Shown here piece after piece: positions 52,230 through 61,854 of a DNA stretch of 64,000 bases; the stretch's first letter is position 1, and every line of letters starts with the position of its first letter. The stretch lies in NCBI GenBank assembly GCA_917880885.1, contig OU862915.1, positions 36,402,676-36,466,675 on the forward strand. Direction: 5' to 3'. The notes below the pieces were generated by a model. The model was given only the letters and a program-made list of their open reading frames with translations. It did not search any database and was not told where the DNA came from. Both the position numbers and the translations under genes were made by a program. Source of the DNA: Limnephilus marmoratus. Taxonomy: Eukaryota; Arthropoda; Insecta; Trichoptera; Limnephilidae.

Positions 52230-53152
52230 TTAGGTCCTTACATATGAAATTGGCGTTTTGCCGTATTGGCAACTTTGATCTCAAATATCTTCTCTTTGGT
52301 TAGGAATTCCAAATTCAAATTTATACAGCTATTTACTCATGTATTTGTGTTTCGAAAATTATATTTCATTTGTTTTTCCTTAATTGTTTTTTTTTTCTTT
52401 GCGTCACTTAGTTTACAAAATGGGAAACTTGAAATATCGCGTTATTTACGAATACGAGTTCCACCGTGGCACCAGTGCTGCAGAAACGGCTCGACGGATT
52501 AACGATGTGTATGGCGACGGTGCCGCAAAATAAAACACAGTGCGTTTTTGGTTCCAACGTTTTCGTTCTGGAAATTTCGACCTGCAGAACAAGCCCCGTG
52601 GACGGCCGGAGACCAAAGTTGATAATGAAGAATTGAAGGCTATTGTGGAAGCGGATCTATCGCAAACCACGTCCGAGTTAGCTGCAGGCTGCGGTGTTAG
52701 TGATAAAACTGTTTTAATCCACTTGAAGCAAATTGGGAAGGTGAAAAAGCTTGAAAGGTGGGTACCTCACGAATTGAGTGAAGAAAATCAACAAACGCGC
52801 GTTAGGAGGATAGACCACACACTGCACATCAGACGGCTCCCAAATTAGAGGAGCTTCAATTGGAATTTCTAAGACATCCACCGTACTCTCCGGACCTTGC
52901 CCCAACAGATTACCATTTTTTCGAAATTTGGATAACTTCTTGCAAGGGAAAAAATTCAACTCCGATGGGGCAGTCCAAACCGCCTTCAAAGATTTTATTG
53001 ATTCCCGTCCGATTGGTTTTTTTAGTAAAGGGATCGATGAACTACCTATGAGATGGCAAAAGTGCATATATAGCAATGGTACATACTTTGATTAAATAAA
53101 TATATTATATTAAAAAAAAATCGACTTTATGTTCCTCCCTATAAGGACCTAA
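52230..53152 (+). mobile_element. mariner element, internally deleted
   Basis: Flanked by TA (52228-52229, 53153-53154). The ends TTAGGTCCTTACATATGAAA and, inverted, TTAGGTCCTTATAGGGAG are partial terminal inverted repeats. Length is 923 bases, compared with about 1.3 kb for intact mariners. Confidence 0.9.
52420..53095 (+). pseudogene. mariner transposase relic
   Basis: From the ATG at 52420, the N-terminal DNA-binding part reads YEFHRGTSAAETARRINDVY, then a stop (TAA, 52531-52533), then RFWFQRFRSGNFDLQNKPRG, GRPETKVDN and SDKTVLIHLKQIGKVKKLER. Near 52811 about 350 bases are missing and the frame shifts. It resumes RPHTAHQTAPKLEELQLEF and RHPPYSPDLAPTDYHFF. The first two catalytic aspartates are lost and only the SPDLAPTD one remains. 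It cannot cut DNA, but may be mobilised if the ends are still recognised. Mori-like subfamily is a guess from the termini. Confidence 0.9.
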
Positions 53153-53154
53153 TA

Positions 53155-53982
53155 ATAGGGAACAATCTGAGTATAGGACTGAAGCAGCCAGCCTCTGATA
53201 CGATTAAAACTATCTTCCTTGTCCTTACCGTTCATCAAAAGCTTACCTAAACTATCATTGGGGTAAAAGTAGTGATAACAAAGCTATTGTTTTATTTTAA
53301 ATTATAATGTCACTTCAAAAAGTATCTACTTCATGTGAACAAATTTTTTTTTTTTTAATTGTCGAAGAAAGCAAACACTTGGTGGCTTGACATTACAAAT
53401 GAGACAAGTTCTTTGTTTAAAAGCACTTTATTTTAATTTATATTCGTCGACCGGTTTCGGTTGATCTCAAACTACTTCTGGACAATAAATATATAAACAT
53501 AAGAGAGGAAGGTAACATCAGGGGCTGGTTGGCGGAAAGGAGTGAGGAGTAACAACTTAAGGACCTAAGACCGACGACTTTGATGCTTAACGTAAAAAAA
53601 TCACTTCATTCCAACCCTGCCCCAGGCCAAGCCTTTGACAGCTCTAAGAAATACTTGGAAATACTGAAGAAAAGATGAAACACCGGGGAATTTACTGTGA
53701 CAAGCTTTCAACCCTTAAATACCGCGTTATAATACCACCCCAACAGTTGAGAATAGAGCCTGCTCAATTAAATAAACACGTGTGATTGATATTGTTAGAC
53801 GATGGGTTGTTTTAAGTATAAATAATATACGATGGAATTAAGTTTCATATTCATGATGAACGATGCGCCTTAGAGTGGTTTCTAGAAAGTAAGCTATACT
53901 ATTCAGTTAAATTCTATTCTTGTACTCACCCATTTGTTCAATTCAGTGCTTGTATTTAATCTTTTCCAGGTAAAACGTTGTC
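53155..53982. other. unassigned spacer
   Basis: TCGACCGGTTTCGGTTGATC near 53448 resembles the GGTTTCGG motif of other insect repeats. TTAATCTTTTCCAG at about 53957-53970 would be a fair splice acceptor just upstream of the next ORF. Confidence 0.4.
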
Positions 53983-54381
53983 TTGAAATTGGTTTACAAT
54001 TCGCACACTGTATACATATATGCAGATGCTCTCAAATCAAATACAGCGGTTTTTTGGAGAAAAATATTCGATAACGAGAAAGGCGATTCTGTATCCTTTC
54101 CCTTTGTGGATACGGAATCCAATCCATACGTAATCGACTGTCAAATTTGTGTGATTCTTTGGATTGACTGTGAGGATTTGACATTTGCGAAGTTTCGTTT
54201 CAATCTAAATACCCATGAACTAATTGTATTTCCAAAACAAGAACCTATTTATGAGGGCATTACCAGAGAAAACCAGAAATATGTCATTTTCAAATCAGAT
54301 TTTAGACGTATTGACTCTTCTTCACAAAAAATTATAAATGGATTTCAAAAGATTGTTTTTTTATCTAGCATTCGCATGTAA
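53983..54381 (+). CDS. orphan ORF, 132 codons, last third inside repeat Q
   Basis: TTG opens a frame whose residues include VYIYADALKSNTAVFWRKIF, DTESNPYVIDCQICVILWI and KFRFNLNTHELIVFPKQEPI. From about codon 91 (GITRENQKYVIFKSDFRRID) to the stop it coincides with the start of repeat Q, and copies A and B retain this part. A scrap at 56872-56908 is the reverse complement of the VIDCQIC part. I do not recognise the protein. It may be an ORF of the Q parent element or a host exon captured by it. The acceptor-like TTTTCCAG at 53963 allows the host-exon reading. Confidence 0.4.
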   Translation: MKLVYNSHTVYIYADALKSNTAVFWRKIFDNEKGDSVSFPFVDTESNPYVIDCQICVILWIDCEDLTFAKFRFNLNTHELIVFPKQEPIYEGITRENQKYVIFKSDFRRIDSSSQKIINGFQKIVFLSSIRM

Positions 54382-54959
54382 TAAATTTTGAGAAAAAAAT
54401 TTCATTTTTAGTATAATAAGGTTATTCCATAGGTCGCTGGCAGATGTGTTAAATTTTCAAAAAAGATTTTGTATTATACCACACCCATTTCAAATAATAT
54501 AATCATGCAGTAAAATAAATCAATATATTATCTAGCAAATGCATGTTTTAGAATTTTAATTTTAGCCTCAATAAAATCATTAAAAAATATGTACATACAT
54601 GTGTTTCTTGGTGAAAATTGGTCCATTTGTGTATTTATTTGCGCACTTACAAACTAAGATTTTTTAACATTCTTATTAAATTTAGACATTATTGAAAAAT
54701 GATAAATACTTATAATCAAAAAATAATTACAAAAAGTACATTATTTTAATAGTTTTATCATCACGCCTTTCAGCATTTTTGGATGAAGGTATAAACTAAA
54801 GCTAATTTGGATTGAAATAAATTCGATATTGAGTTATAATTTAAAAAAGCTGGTACGGAGAATAATTAATCTTTCTCATTGAAACCGCCCTGCACGATCG
54901 TAAGAACAACTTTCGACAAAATGTGGATTTTAGTCCGCTGGCTGGTTAAACGCTCTTAA
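54254..54959 (+). mobile_element. Q-family element, copy C
   Basis: Shares GAGGGCATTACCAGAGAAAA through GGCTGGTTAAACGCTCTTAA with copies A and B. The right end has TTAA (54956-54959). The left TTAA is missing because the sequence continues into the orphan ORF. Confidence 0.8.
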
Positions 54960-55225
54960 GGCAAAGCTATTGTGGCAGTAAACACATACAGAGTTATTGA
55001 ATATTTGGGGACGAAGTAAATTAATTATTTCTCTAAAAGCCGCACTTTTAGGCACGGATGATGAGAATTACACTTCATTTCAAAATTACTACAAGAACCA
55101 ATTATTTAAATGCACAAAATAGGTTATTAGGTTCTTAATTTGGGCAAACTAAGCTATTTGTAACGTTTTAATTTTTGCGAGTTTAAGTACGCGAGTAGGT
55201 ACTGTTTGATTTAATTTATTTTTAT
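54960..55225. other. unassigned spacer
   Basis: No gene or repeat recognised. Confidence 0.4.
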
Positions 55226-56070
55226 TATTTAGTTTGACAGTCTGTCGACGCTCTCGAGGGAGGTTGGTAGCTTGCGCCGGGAAAGATGGCGGCGGACGTA
55301 AATTTGAGTTCCCTGACGGGACGTTTTTATTTTGGCAGACTGGTGTTTCGATTTTGGCGGTCTAACGTAGCCATTTATCAATGTGACCTTCAAACTTGTA
55401 AAGGAGTTGTGTCTATAATGGGAATAAATATCAGAACGAAGAAGAACAGCCGTTATCCCACACGATTATGACTGTCATCCCCGGCCTGGTCTCCATTGTT
55501 GATTTGACGAGGGAGGAATCGTATATTGCATCGTAACTCAAAGTGCACAGACACTTGGACAAACAAAGAAAGTATGATTGCTTCAGAATGTACAAGATTT
55601 CATAAAAAGAGTGATACTACGCGAGCAGTTTTTTCAACCTCTCGAGGCCGGCGCATGACGGCTCTGGTGAGCAGCCTACTGACGCTGCAGGGTACACACG
55701 CGGCCGGTATGGCATGTTTGACAGCAGTATTGTGTGTGGATCATTTGTGGTGCTCATAATATCAAGAAAAAGCAATTTGCACGGAGGGCTAGGACGTCAA
55801 GGCGCGCGTGCTGTTTGGGGATGAGAATTCTCGGTTTGAGGCTTCTTTGCGCGGTTGCGGAAGAGCCCCCCCACTTGGATGCTCGAGGGTTTCCTGAGGA
55901 AGAAGGCCGTAGGTCCGGAATCCTGGCCACGGATGGGAAGATGTCCAAGACGTTCTTTGGGTCCAAGAAATTCTCGCGTGGGTTTGCGGATTATTTAGTC
56001 CAGCTCTCTTTCTCTCACCTGTTACCGTTTTCGCCGAGTAGTATAAGGTATTTACATGTGTTTGTTTAGT
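55226..56070 (+). other. CpG-rich block, possible host exon or promoter region
   Basis: From about 55235 CpG is frequent (GTCGACGCTCTCGAG, CGCGGCCGG, AAGGCGCGCGTGC), unlike the rest of the window. AAAGATGGCGGCGGACG at 55281 is a strong start context opening 61 codons (MAADVNLSSLTGRF...). Downstream, ATGACGGCTCTG|GTGAGC near 55656 offers a start and a donor. A 111-codon frame (55734-56069) holds EEPPHLDARGFPEEEGRRSG and SKTFFGSKKFSRGFADYL. None is recognised, and minus frames are also open. Could be first exons of an unknown gene or an old GC-rich element. Confidence 0.35.
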
Positions 56071-56261
56071 TTAATATAAATAAGAATTGTTCTGTAACAA
56101 AATCAATCAATACAATTTTTCCCACTAACTCGAGATGGATATCATTGCTCTGCCTCTACCTACATAAATTCTCATTACAAATTCATGCGTATTTGTGTGT
56201 CAAATCTATGGCATACAACAACAAACTTACATTAATATTATTTAATATTATTTAATATCAT

Positions 56262-56752
56262 TAATGCAAGACAAACTGCAAGCAAAATTCTTGTCTGAAC
56301 AGACTATGCAATAGTTACAATAGCATATTATCCAAGGTGGACATTTTCAATTCCGAACCTACCAAATATAAGGGGTACATAAAAGAGTATTTCTCTGATG
56401 TTTCATGAATATGTTATGTGTCTATGTTTCTATCGTTTATCTTTAATTCTGTTGTGATTTGATTGATATGTACAATCTGGCTTCTTATGGTTACCAATGT
56501 ATTGATATTTTATGTTTTATGTAAATTTTAGTTTTATATACTTAATCTTTTGTTTTATAAAATTTTTGATCTCATAATGCTTTATTATAAATTTATTATT
56601 TAATTTTTTTTATTATGCTGTTAATCAGAGGTAAAGTCACATGGAGGAAATCCATAATTGGTTTTATTTTGGCTATACAAACATGTACAAACTGTAAAAA
56701 TGTAAACTGTCGATTTCCCGAAAATAAATAAATAAATAAATAAATAAATTAA
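56262..56752 (+). pseudogene. LINE 3' end, second copy of the 50170-50905 family
   Basis: From AATGCAAGACAAACTGCAAG it follows 50470-50905 almost base for base: the RT C-terminus, a stop, the 3' UTR, and GATTTCCCGAAAATAAATAA. It carries 42 bases near 56645-56686 that the other copy lacks. It is more 5'-truncated. Confidence 0.88.
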
Positions 56753-56871
56753 AAGAATAAATAATCATGTATAGGTACTTACAGCATTTCCGTTTTTATA
56801 GTAAGTTGAAATCGGCGACAGCGCCGACAGCTGACATATCAGCTCATAGAAAAGGCAATTGGAAACCATAG

Positions 56872-56908
56872 ACAATCACACAAATTTGACAGTCGATTAC
56901 GTATCCAT
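56872..56908 (-). repeat. scrap of the orphan ORF region
   Basis: CAATCACACAAATTTGACAG followed by TCGATTACGTATCC is the reverse complement of 54118-54151. This shows that the non-Q part of the orphan ORF is repeated too. Confidence 0.75.
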
Positions 56909-57027
56909 CGAAGACACACAATCGCATGGCAGATTGATTTTAAGTCTAGTGATTGAAGTTAATAATACGTTTTATAAAAAATACTCAATCTAAACCATTA
57001 ATATTATTATAATCGAACAGTCTAGCG

Positions 57028-57505
57028 CAGGGTTTCCCAACCTTTATTTCGCCGAGCCTCCCCGAACCAAAAAAATATATTTTCATGCCCCCTTTAACTA
57101 AGTTTCAACAAAAATAAGAAACACATTTTTTTTATATTAACTAAATTATTTATTTAAAATTCAAATAGGTACAATACAGGCACAATTTATTTATTTATTA
57201 TGGAACTTTAGAGGAGTAGGTACACTTTTAATCATTAATTACTTTTACATTTACATTTCTTAGTTTTCTTTTAATTATACATATTATTCTATTATTATTT
57301 TTTATTTATTTAAATTATATTTTTATAATTAAGTAGATAATGTCTAACAACTTTCAAAGTAATTAGAATAAATAAATAAAAACTTTTAAAGTGCTAATGA
57401 CATACTTGAGCTTGCACGCTCTGTACCAGTTGGTCGATTCTGGGTTCAGTCTTTGCAAGAGCTATGGTTAAAACCTATTACGCCCCCCCTGGTTGGGAAG
57501 TCCTG
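57028..57505. mobile_element. hAT-type MITE, 478 bases, with 8-base duplication
   Basis: GTCTAGCG lies at 57020-57027 and 57506-57513. Inverted ends CAGGGTTTCCCAACC and (right, inverted) CAGGACTTCCCAACC. The interior is AT-rich without a transposase. CAGGG-type ends and 8-base duplications identify hAT. Confidence 0.9.
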
Positions 57506-57548
57506 GTCTAGCGAATAGTTTTATTGTAGACAGGGGGATTCAACATTA

Positions 57549-58060
57549 ACTTCTTTTTTTACATTAACTCCACATAGGAGGCCCTGAGGAAAATAATTTC
57601 CCTCGGGGCCTATGTCATCTGGGATGCTGTGTGGAGGGTTTTTTTGAGGAGAGGATGGAATGAACATTGGTCTTGAAGGAGGAAACACAGAGGCCGGCAA
57701 ATCATTCCACAGCCGAGCTGTTGAACAAAAGAACGAGTCGAAGAAACGACCCGTTCTCATGTGTACAGATGTTGGGCACGCGTTTGGCGTGTTTCCCAAC
57801 TATGCACCGGTGCCGAAGGGATCAATGACGCTAGTTCCTCGGAGCATCTTCCATTGTAATACCGGTAGAACAAGGATAGCATTCCCACCCGACGCCTGTG
57901 CTCTAAAGATTGTAATCCGTCTGTTAAGATGGTAGAATCTATTAAGCGGACCGCCCGTTTGTGCACGGAGTAGAGGGTATTTTTCAGGTATTTTGGAGCT
58001 CCAGACCAGAGGTGGCTGCCAAATTCATCCGTGGGGCGCTTTTATGATAACTAACCATCA
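57549..58060 (-). pseudogene. LINE-L RT C-terminus and 3' end
   Basis: T-run, then ATTAACTCCACATAGGAGGC and the hairpin. On minus, RLWNDLPASVFPPS, RRVGMLSLFYRYYNGRC and RAVRLIDSTILTDGLQSLEH are readable in two frames, with a deletion after FPPS. The 5' end runs into a tandem duplication near 57993. Confidence 0.85.
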
Positions 58061-58276
58061 CACCATTTTCCCGCAACCACCTATGTTTTAGCAATCGCCT
58101 GCTTCATTCACGTTCATTTATCATCTTACATACACTTGGAGCTCCAGACCAGAGGTGGCTGCCAAATTCATCCGTGGGGCGCACTTGTGATAACTAATCA
58201 TCACACCATTTTCCCGCAACCACCTATGTTTTAGCAATCGCCTGCTTCATTCACGTTCATTTATCATCTTACATAC
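57993..58276. repeat. about 143-base tandem duplication across a LINE-L/RTE junction
   Basis: TTGGAGCTCCAGACCAGAGG...CCGTGGGGCGC, then ATCACACCATTTTCCCGCAA and GTTCATTTATCATCTTACAT, occurs at 57993 and again at 58136. Each unit fuses a LINE-L piece to a different sequence. Confidence 0.88.
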
Positions 58277-58400
58277 ATATACGGTTTTGTGTCCGACTCA
58301 AGTTTATGGTCCACTTGATAGTGCCATCGCTTCCCCGAACGTCCCTCACTCTCTTTTCTTCGTTCATCAGCTCACGTCGAGATCATAAATAGGTCAAAAT
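58277..58400 (-). pseudogene. RTE-like LINE scrap
   Basis: GTCCGACTCAAGTTTATGGT, CCACTTGATAGTGCCATCGC and TTCCCCG parallel 7681-7735 in the RTE remnant. On minus one frame gives DGTIKWTINLSR. Very short and decayed. Confidence 0.5.
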
Positions 58401-58509
58401 TCGAGCACGACCTGCAAATCAGCAAAAAGCTGGCTGCCTGCCCGCATGGCAGCAGAACATTCTGGTTGCTGGATAGGTCGCAATTTCTCCAAATCCAGTC
58501 AGCCACCTC

Positions 58510-58612
58510 TTACACTACACTAGGCACTTTGGATGACCTCTGGCGGAGATGTTGATTTTCCAATAAATTACTTACGGGGCGGCGGTACCCGTGCCCGCAT
58601 CCCAAATTTATT
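58510..58612 (-). mobile_element. F-family head fragment
   Basis: Minus strand: GGGATGCGGGCACGGGTACC, GCCGCCCCGTAAG and GGAAAATCAACATCTCCGCC. Confidence 0.7.
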
Positions 58613-59211
58613 TAAATGGAGTAATGAAGCTATGAACAAACAAAAATTTCGTCCTTTCTCAATTACTTAAGATCCCGCTATCAGAACGCTGGGCAACTTA
58701 TCATATACAAAAAATTACAAATAAGTAGGAAATAAAACAATATTGATTTAAATTGTTATTTCAAACTAATAACATTTTATTACTTGAAAGCTGATGCTCT
58801 TTTCACCCTTCAGTGACCCTAATAATTATAAAATAATACAATTCTAACATATTACGGAGTGCTCATTACGGTGTATTCATATTCATATATACATATGTAC
58901 CTATATAGATATTTATATTTTTTTTCTGAATAATTATTAAAATGTAAAAAAAGAAAAAAAAAAATAACTTTCTTCTACGACACATAAATACTTGTACTTG
59001 TCACACTTAATCATAAACACGTAAACACCTCAGCACAGGTTCTCCTAGTGAGGTGTTCACGAAACATACAATATCACCAACCAACAGTTTCACCTTCTCA
59101 AACCTACCTTACACCCAACATAATGAAATGTATAATTAATAGCTAAAAAGGTTTTCAAAATATGTTACATGTGTAAAAATGTTATTAATAAGGTGAAAAC
59201 TGTAATATATA
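58613..59211. other. unassigned AT-rich spacer
   Basis: No gene or repeat recognised. GAGGTGTTCACGAAAC near 59050 is inverted-repeat-like with CACCTCAGCACAGG, weakly. Confidence 0.4.
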
Positions 59212-59593
59212 CAACATGTCCGGAAACTCGTAGTACAAGCGGGAAACTGGTGAATCTACATCACGTAGAGAACCCAAAAAACTTTTTTTTTCGATCTAAT
59301 AGTTTCGATTTTAATTTTTTTTTTTCTATTTTTCCATTTTTTCGGCAACTAAAGGGTTAAAAAAAATTTTGAGCCCGGTTTACCCTTCGTTGCATTTTTT
59401 AAGACATTACACAGCTGAAATCAACCCCCTAGTGAATTTTTTTTTCAAATTTAACCAAAAAAATTCCAACTTCGGACCCGATTTACTCGAAAACGAAAGC
59501 TCAAATCAAAAAAAGTTAAACCACAAAATCGACTCCAAATGTGATGTGGATTCTCCAGTTTCCCGCTTGTACTACGAGTTTCCGGACACCTTG
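59212..59593. mobile_element. Tc1/mariner-type MITE, 382 bases
   Basis: TA at both edges (59210-59211, 59594-59595). About 50-base inverted ends share TGTCCGGAAACTCGTAGTAC and AAGCGGGAAACTGG. The interior has no transposase. Frames of 81-89 codons on both strands are incidental. Confidence 0.85.
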
Positions 59594-60929
59594 TACAGAT
59601 GTAAAAATAAATAAAAAATAAAAAAAAGTGCCATGGAGGTTATGTTCCTGTGGGTTAAACTCCGATTTTATCATATTTTTATAAACATTAGGGGGTTCTG
59701 TTACACCCCACAAACCGAGTAGAGGGTTAAAATTTATCCTAACCGAAATTAAATTCTTGAGCCCTTTTTCTGTTCTGATATCCAAGAAAAAAAATATTCT
59801 TTATAACGACGTCGAATTAAGTTAAATTAATAAGCGGAACCTCGGTTTGTTTGGAGATTTATGAAGGACGAGAATTTTTGTTTTGTTTTTATTGCAGTAA
59901 TTTTCTTTGCTTTTGATCACAATATCGCAAAATCGTTGAATCTTTTTATGTTGAAAAATCTGAAAAACGTGATTACTTCTTGCGGTTTTCTGTGAATTGG
60001 AAATGTAATTTACAGAAATTTAATTTCACAAACATATTTGGGGTTAGAAATTAAATTTGTGAAAGTAGCATTTGGTTTCAAGAGAATAATAGATTTTTTT
60101 AAAGTTAAGCATATCATAGACTAAAAATCTTTAGAACTTTATTTTTAGTTTTCTAAAGACTTTATTATTATCTCTAATATTAAATTTAATCCCCGGAACA
60201 AATTCAAAGGAGGATGATCCGTTTTGTTCATGAATTGAAGAGTCTTTGGTCGTTTTTTTTTTGACATGAAAAGGGATCTACACAATTTTTTTTTTTAAAT
60301 GTTGAAAAAATATTTTTTATGCTTAGGGGCAATACGCGTTCTTCTGAATATTTCCCAGTTTTAGTAAACTTTATTCTTCAAAACTATTAGCAAATTATTA
60401 TATAAAACGATATATTTCGGAGCACAAATAAATGATATTTTGTAATCCGAATTTTTCTTTGCTACTTTTTTTGTTCATTGTGAAATAAACGCAATCGAAA
60501 TAAAACTTGTTTTTTGTCCAGAGGAAAAATACCCTGTACTATGTTCCTCTGGTCACTGTGTAATATTCCTCTTTTTGTTCTTGTTCCTCTGTAAAGTGAA
60601 CAATTAATGCTTTCTACACAATAAAGTAATAACGGCAATACACAGTATATTTAAATAATAGAACAGTTGCTTTAATCTACTATATTTTAGAGTAATCTAT
60701 TTTTTTTACATAGGTGATAAAATATTCACAAAAAGGACCATTGGAATAAGTATTTTTTCTGATTTTTGCCCACACAATTCCGCTCTAAAATAATATTTTA
60801 TTATAAAAGAGATACATTTATTAATGCCGCATTTTCCAAATAATCGTGGGTCCAGAATATTAATATATTCTATATTATATTAATATACTGGATTCAAAAA
60901 ATCCTCAATCAACATTACATAGTATAAAA
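59594..60929. other. unassigned region with a dispersed GTCCAGAGGAA motif
   Basis: AT-rich. GTCCAGAGGAA or its complement occurs near 60516, 60543 and 60583 (and beyond at 61277, 61307 and 63351). TATTAATATACTGGATTC at about 60885 recurs at 61195. No gene recognised. Confidence 0.45.
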
Positions 60930-61255
60930 TGAAGTCGCTCAAAATGTATGTGCGCATAGATATTTTAAACTAAGCAACGGATTTTCATGCGGTTTTCACC
61001 AATAGATAGAGTGATTCAAGAGGAAGGTTTGTATGTAAAATACATGCTTACTATAGTAGATAAAATCCGAGAAATTCAAATACTCAATTCAGGCAGCGGA
61101 CAGCTGGCAAACGGGTAGCGAGTGGATTTTAGAAAGATTGGGTAATGACGTTGTGTTTCGTTAGCCACAGCAACGTGTGGCCGGTTCTGCTGGTATTAAT
61201 ATACTGGATTCGAAAAATCCTCAATATTAATGTATTCTATATAAGCCGTACATAA
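60930..61255 (+). repeat. unclassified insect-type interspersed repeat
   Basis: ATGTGCGCATAGATATTTTA, CGGATTTTCATGCGGTTTTC, ACCAATAGATAGAGTGATTC and AACGTGTGGCCGGTTCTGCT are blocks I associate with a widespread arthropod repeat. That resemblance is from memory. Only one copy lies in the window. Confidence 0.4.
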
Positions 61256-61854
61256 GAATATTGTAGATTATACCTCTGGACATGTCCAGAGGAACAAGCA
61301 AAAAATTGTCCAGAGAAACACGAAGTAGTCATTTTTTACAATTTCAAACGATTCTCATTTTAAGATTAAGTTATTAGAACTATAAATTTTTTTATTTTTT
61401 TTTTATTTATAATTTCTCACCATACATGTGTTCTTATTTTTTTTTTTACACAAATATTAACCTCACTAGGCTAGCAGCCTGTATTGAGGTTAAATTCATA
61501 AATTTGAGTGGTGCATTTACACACAAATCACTAAAATACAAAAAAATCACTAAAATACAAAACACTGCATCCAAAACACTAAAATATTATATGCGGAAAG
61601 TAAGAAATAACAATATTATATTGGTGACCAGATGGGTAATTTGTAACAATATAGACCATAAAACAAATCCTTAATAAATTACTATACCCACCGAGAAACA
61701 AAGGTAGTTCAAAACAACTAGGGTGACACTCCGATTTTTACAAATGGGACTCAAATAAAATCTGGTTATTTAAAAAATATATTTGTTTATATATATCTTA
61801 TTTAAAAAACAAATATTATTAAAAAAAATATCTTATTATTTTAAAATATGTTTT
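61256..61854. other. unassigned AT-rich spacer
   Basis: CACTAAAATACAAAAAAATC is locally repeated near 61529-61560. The 82-codon frame there has no domain. Confidence 0.4.
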
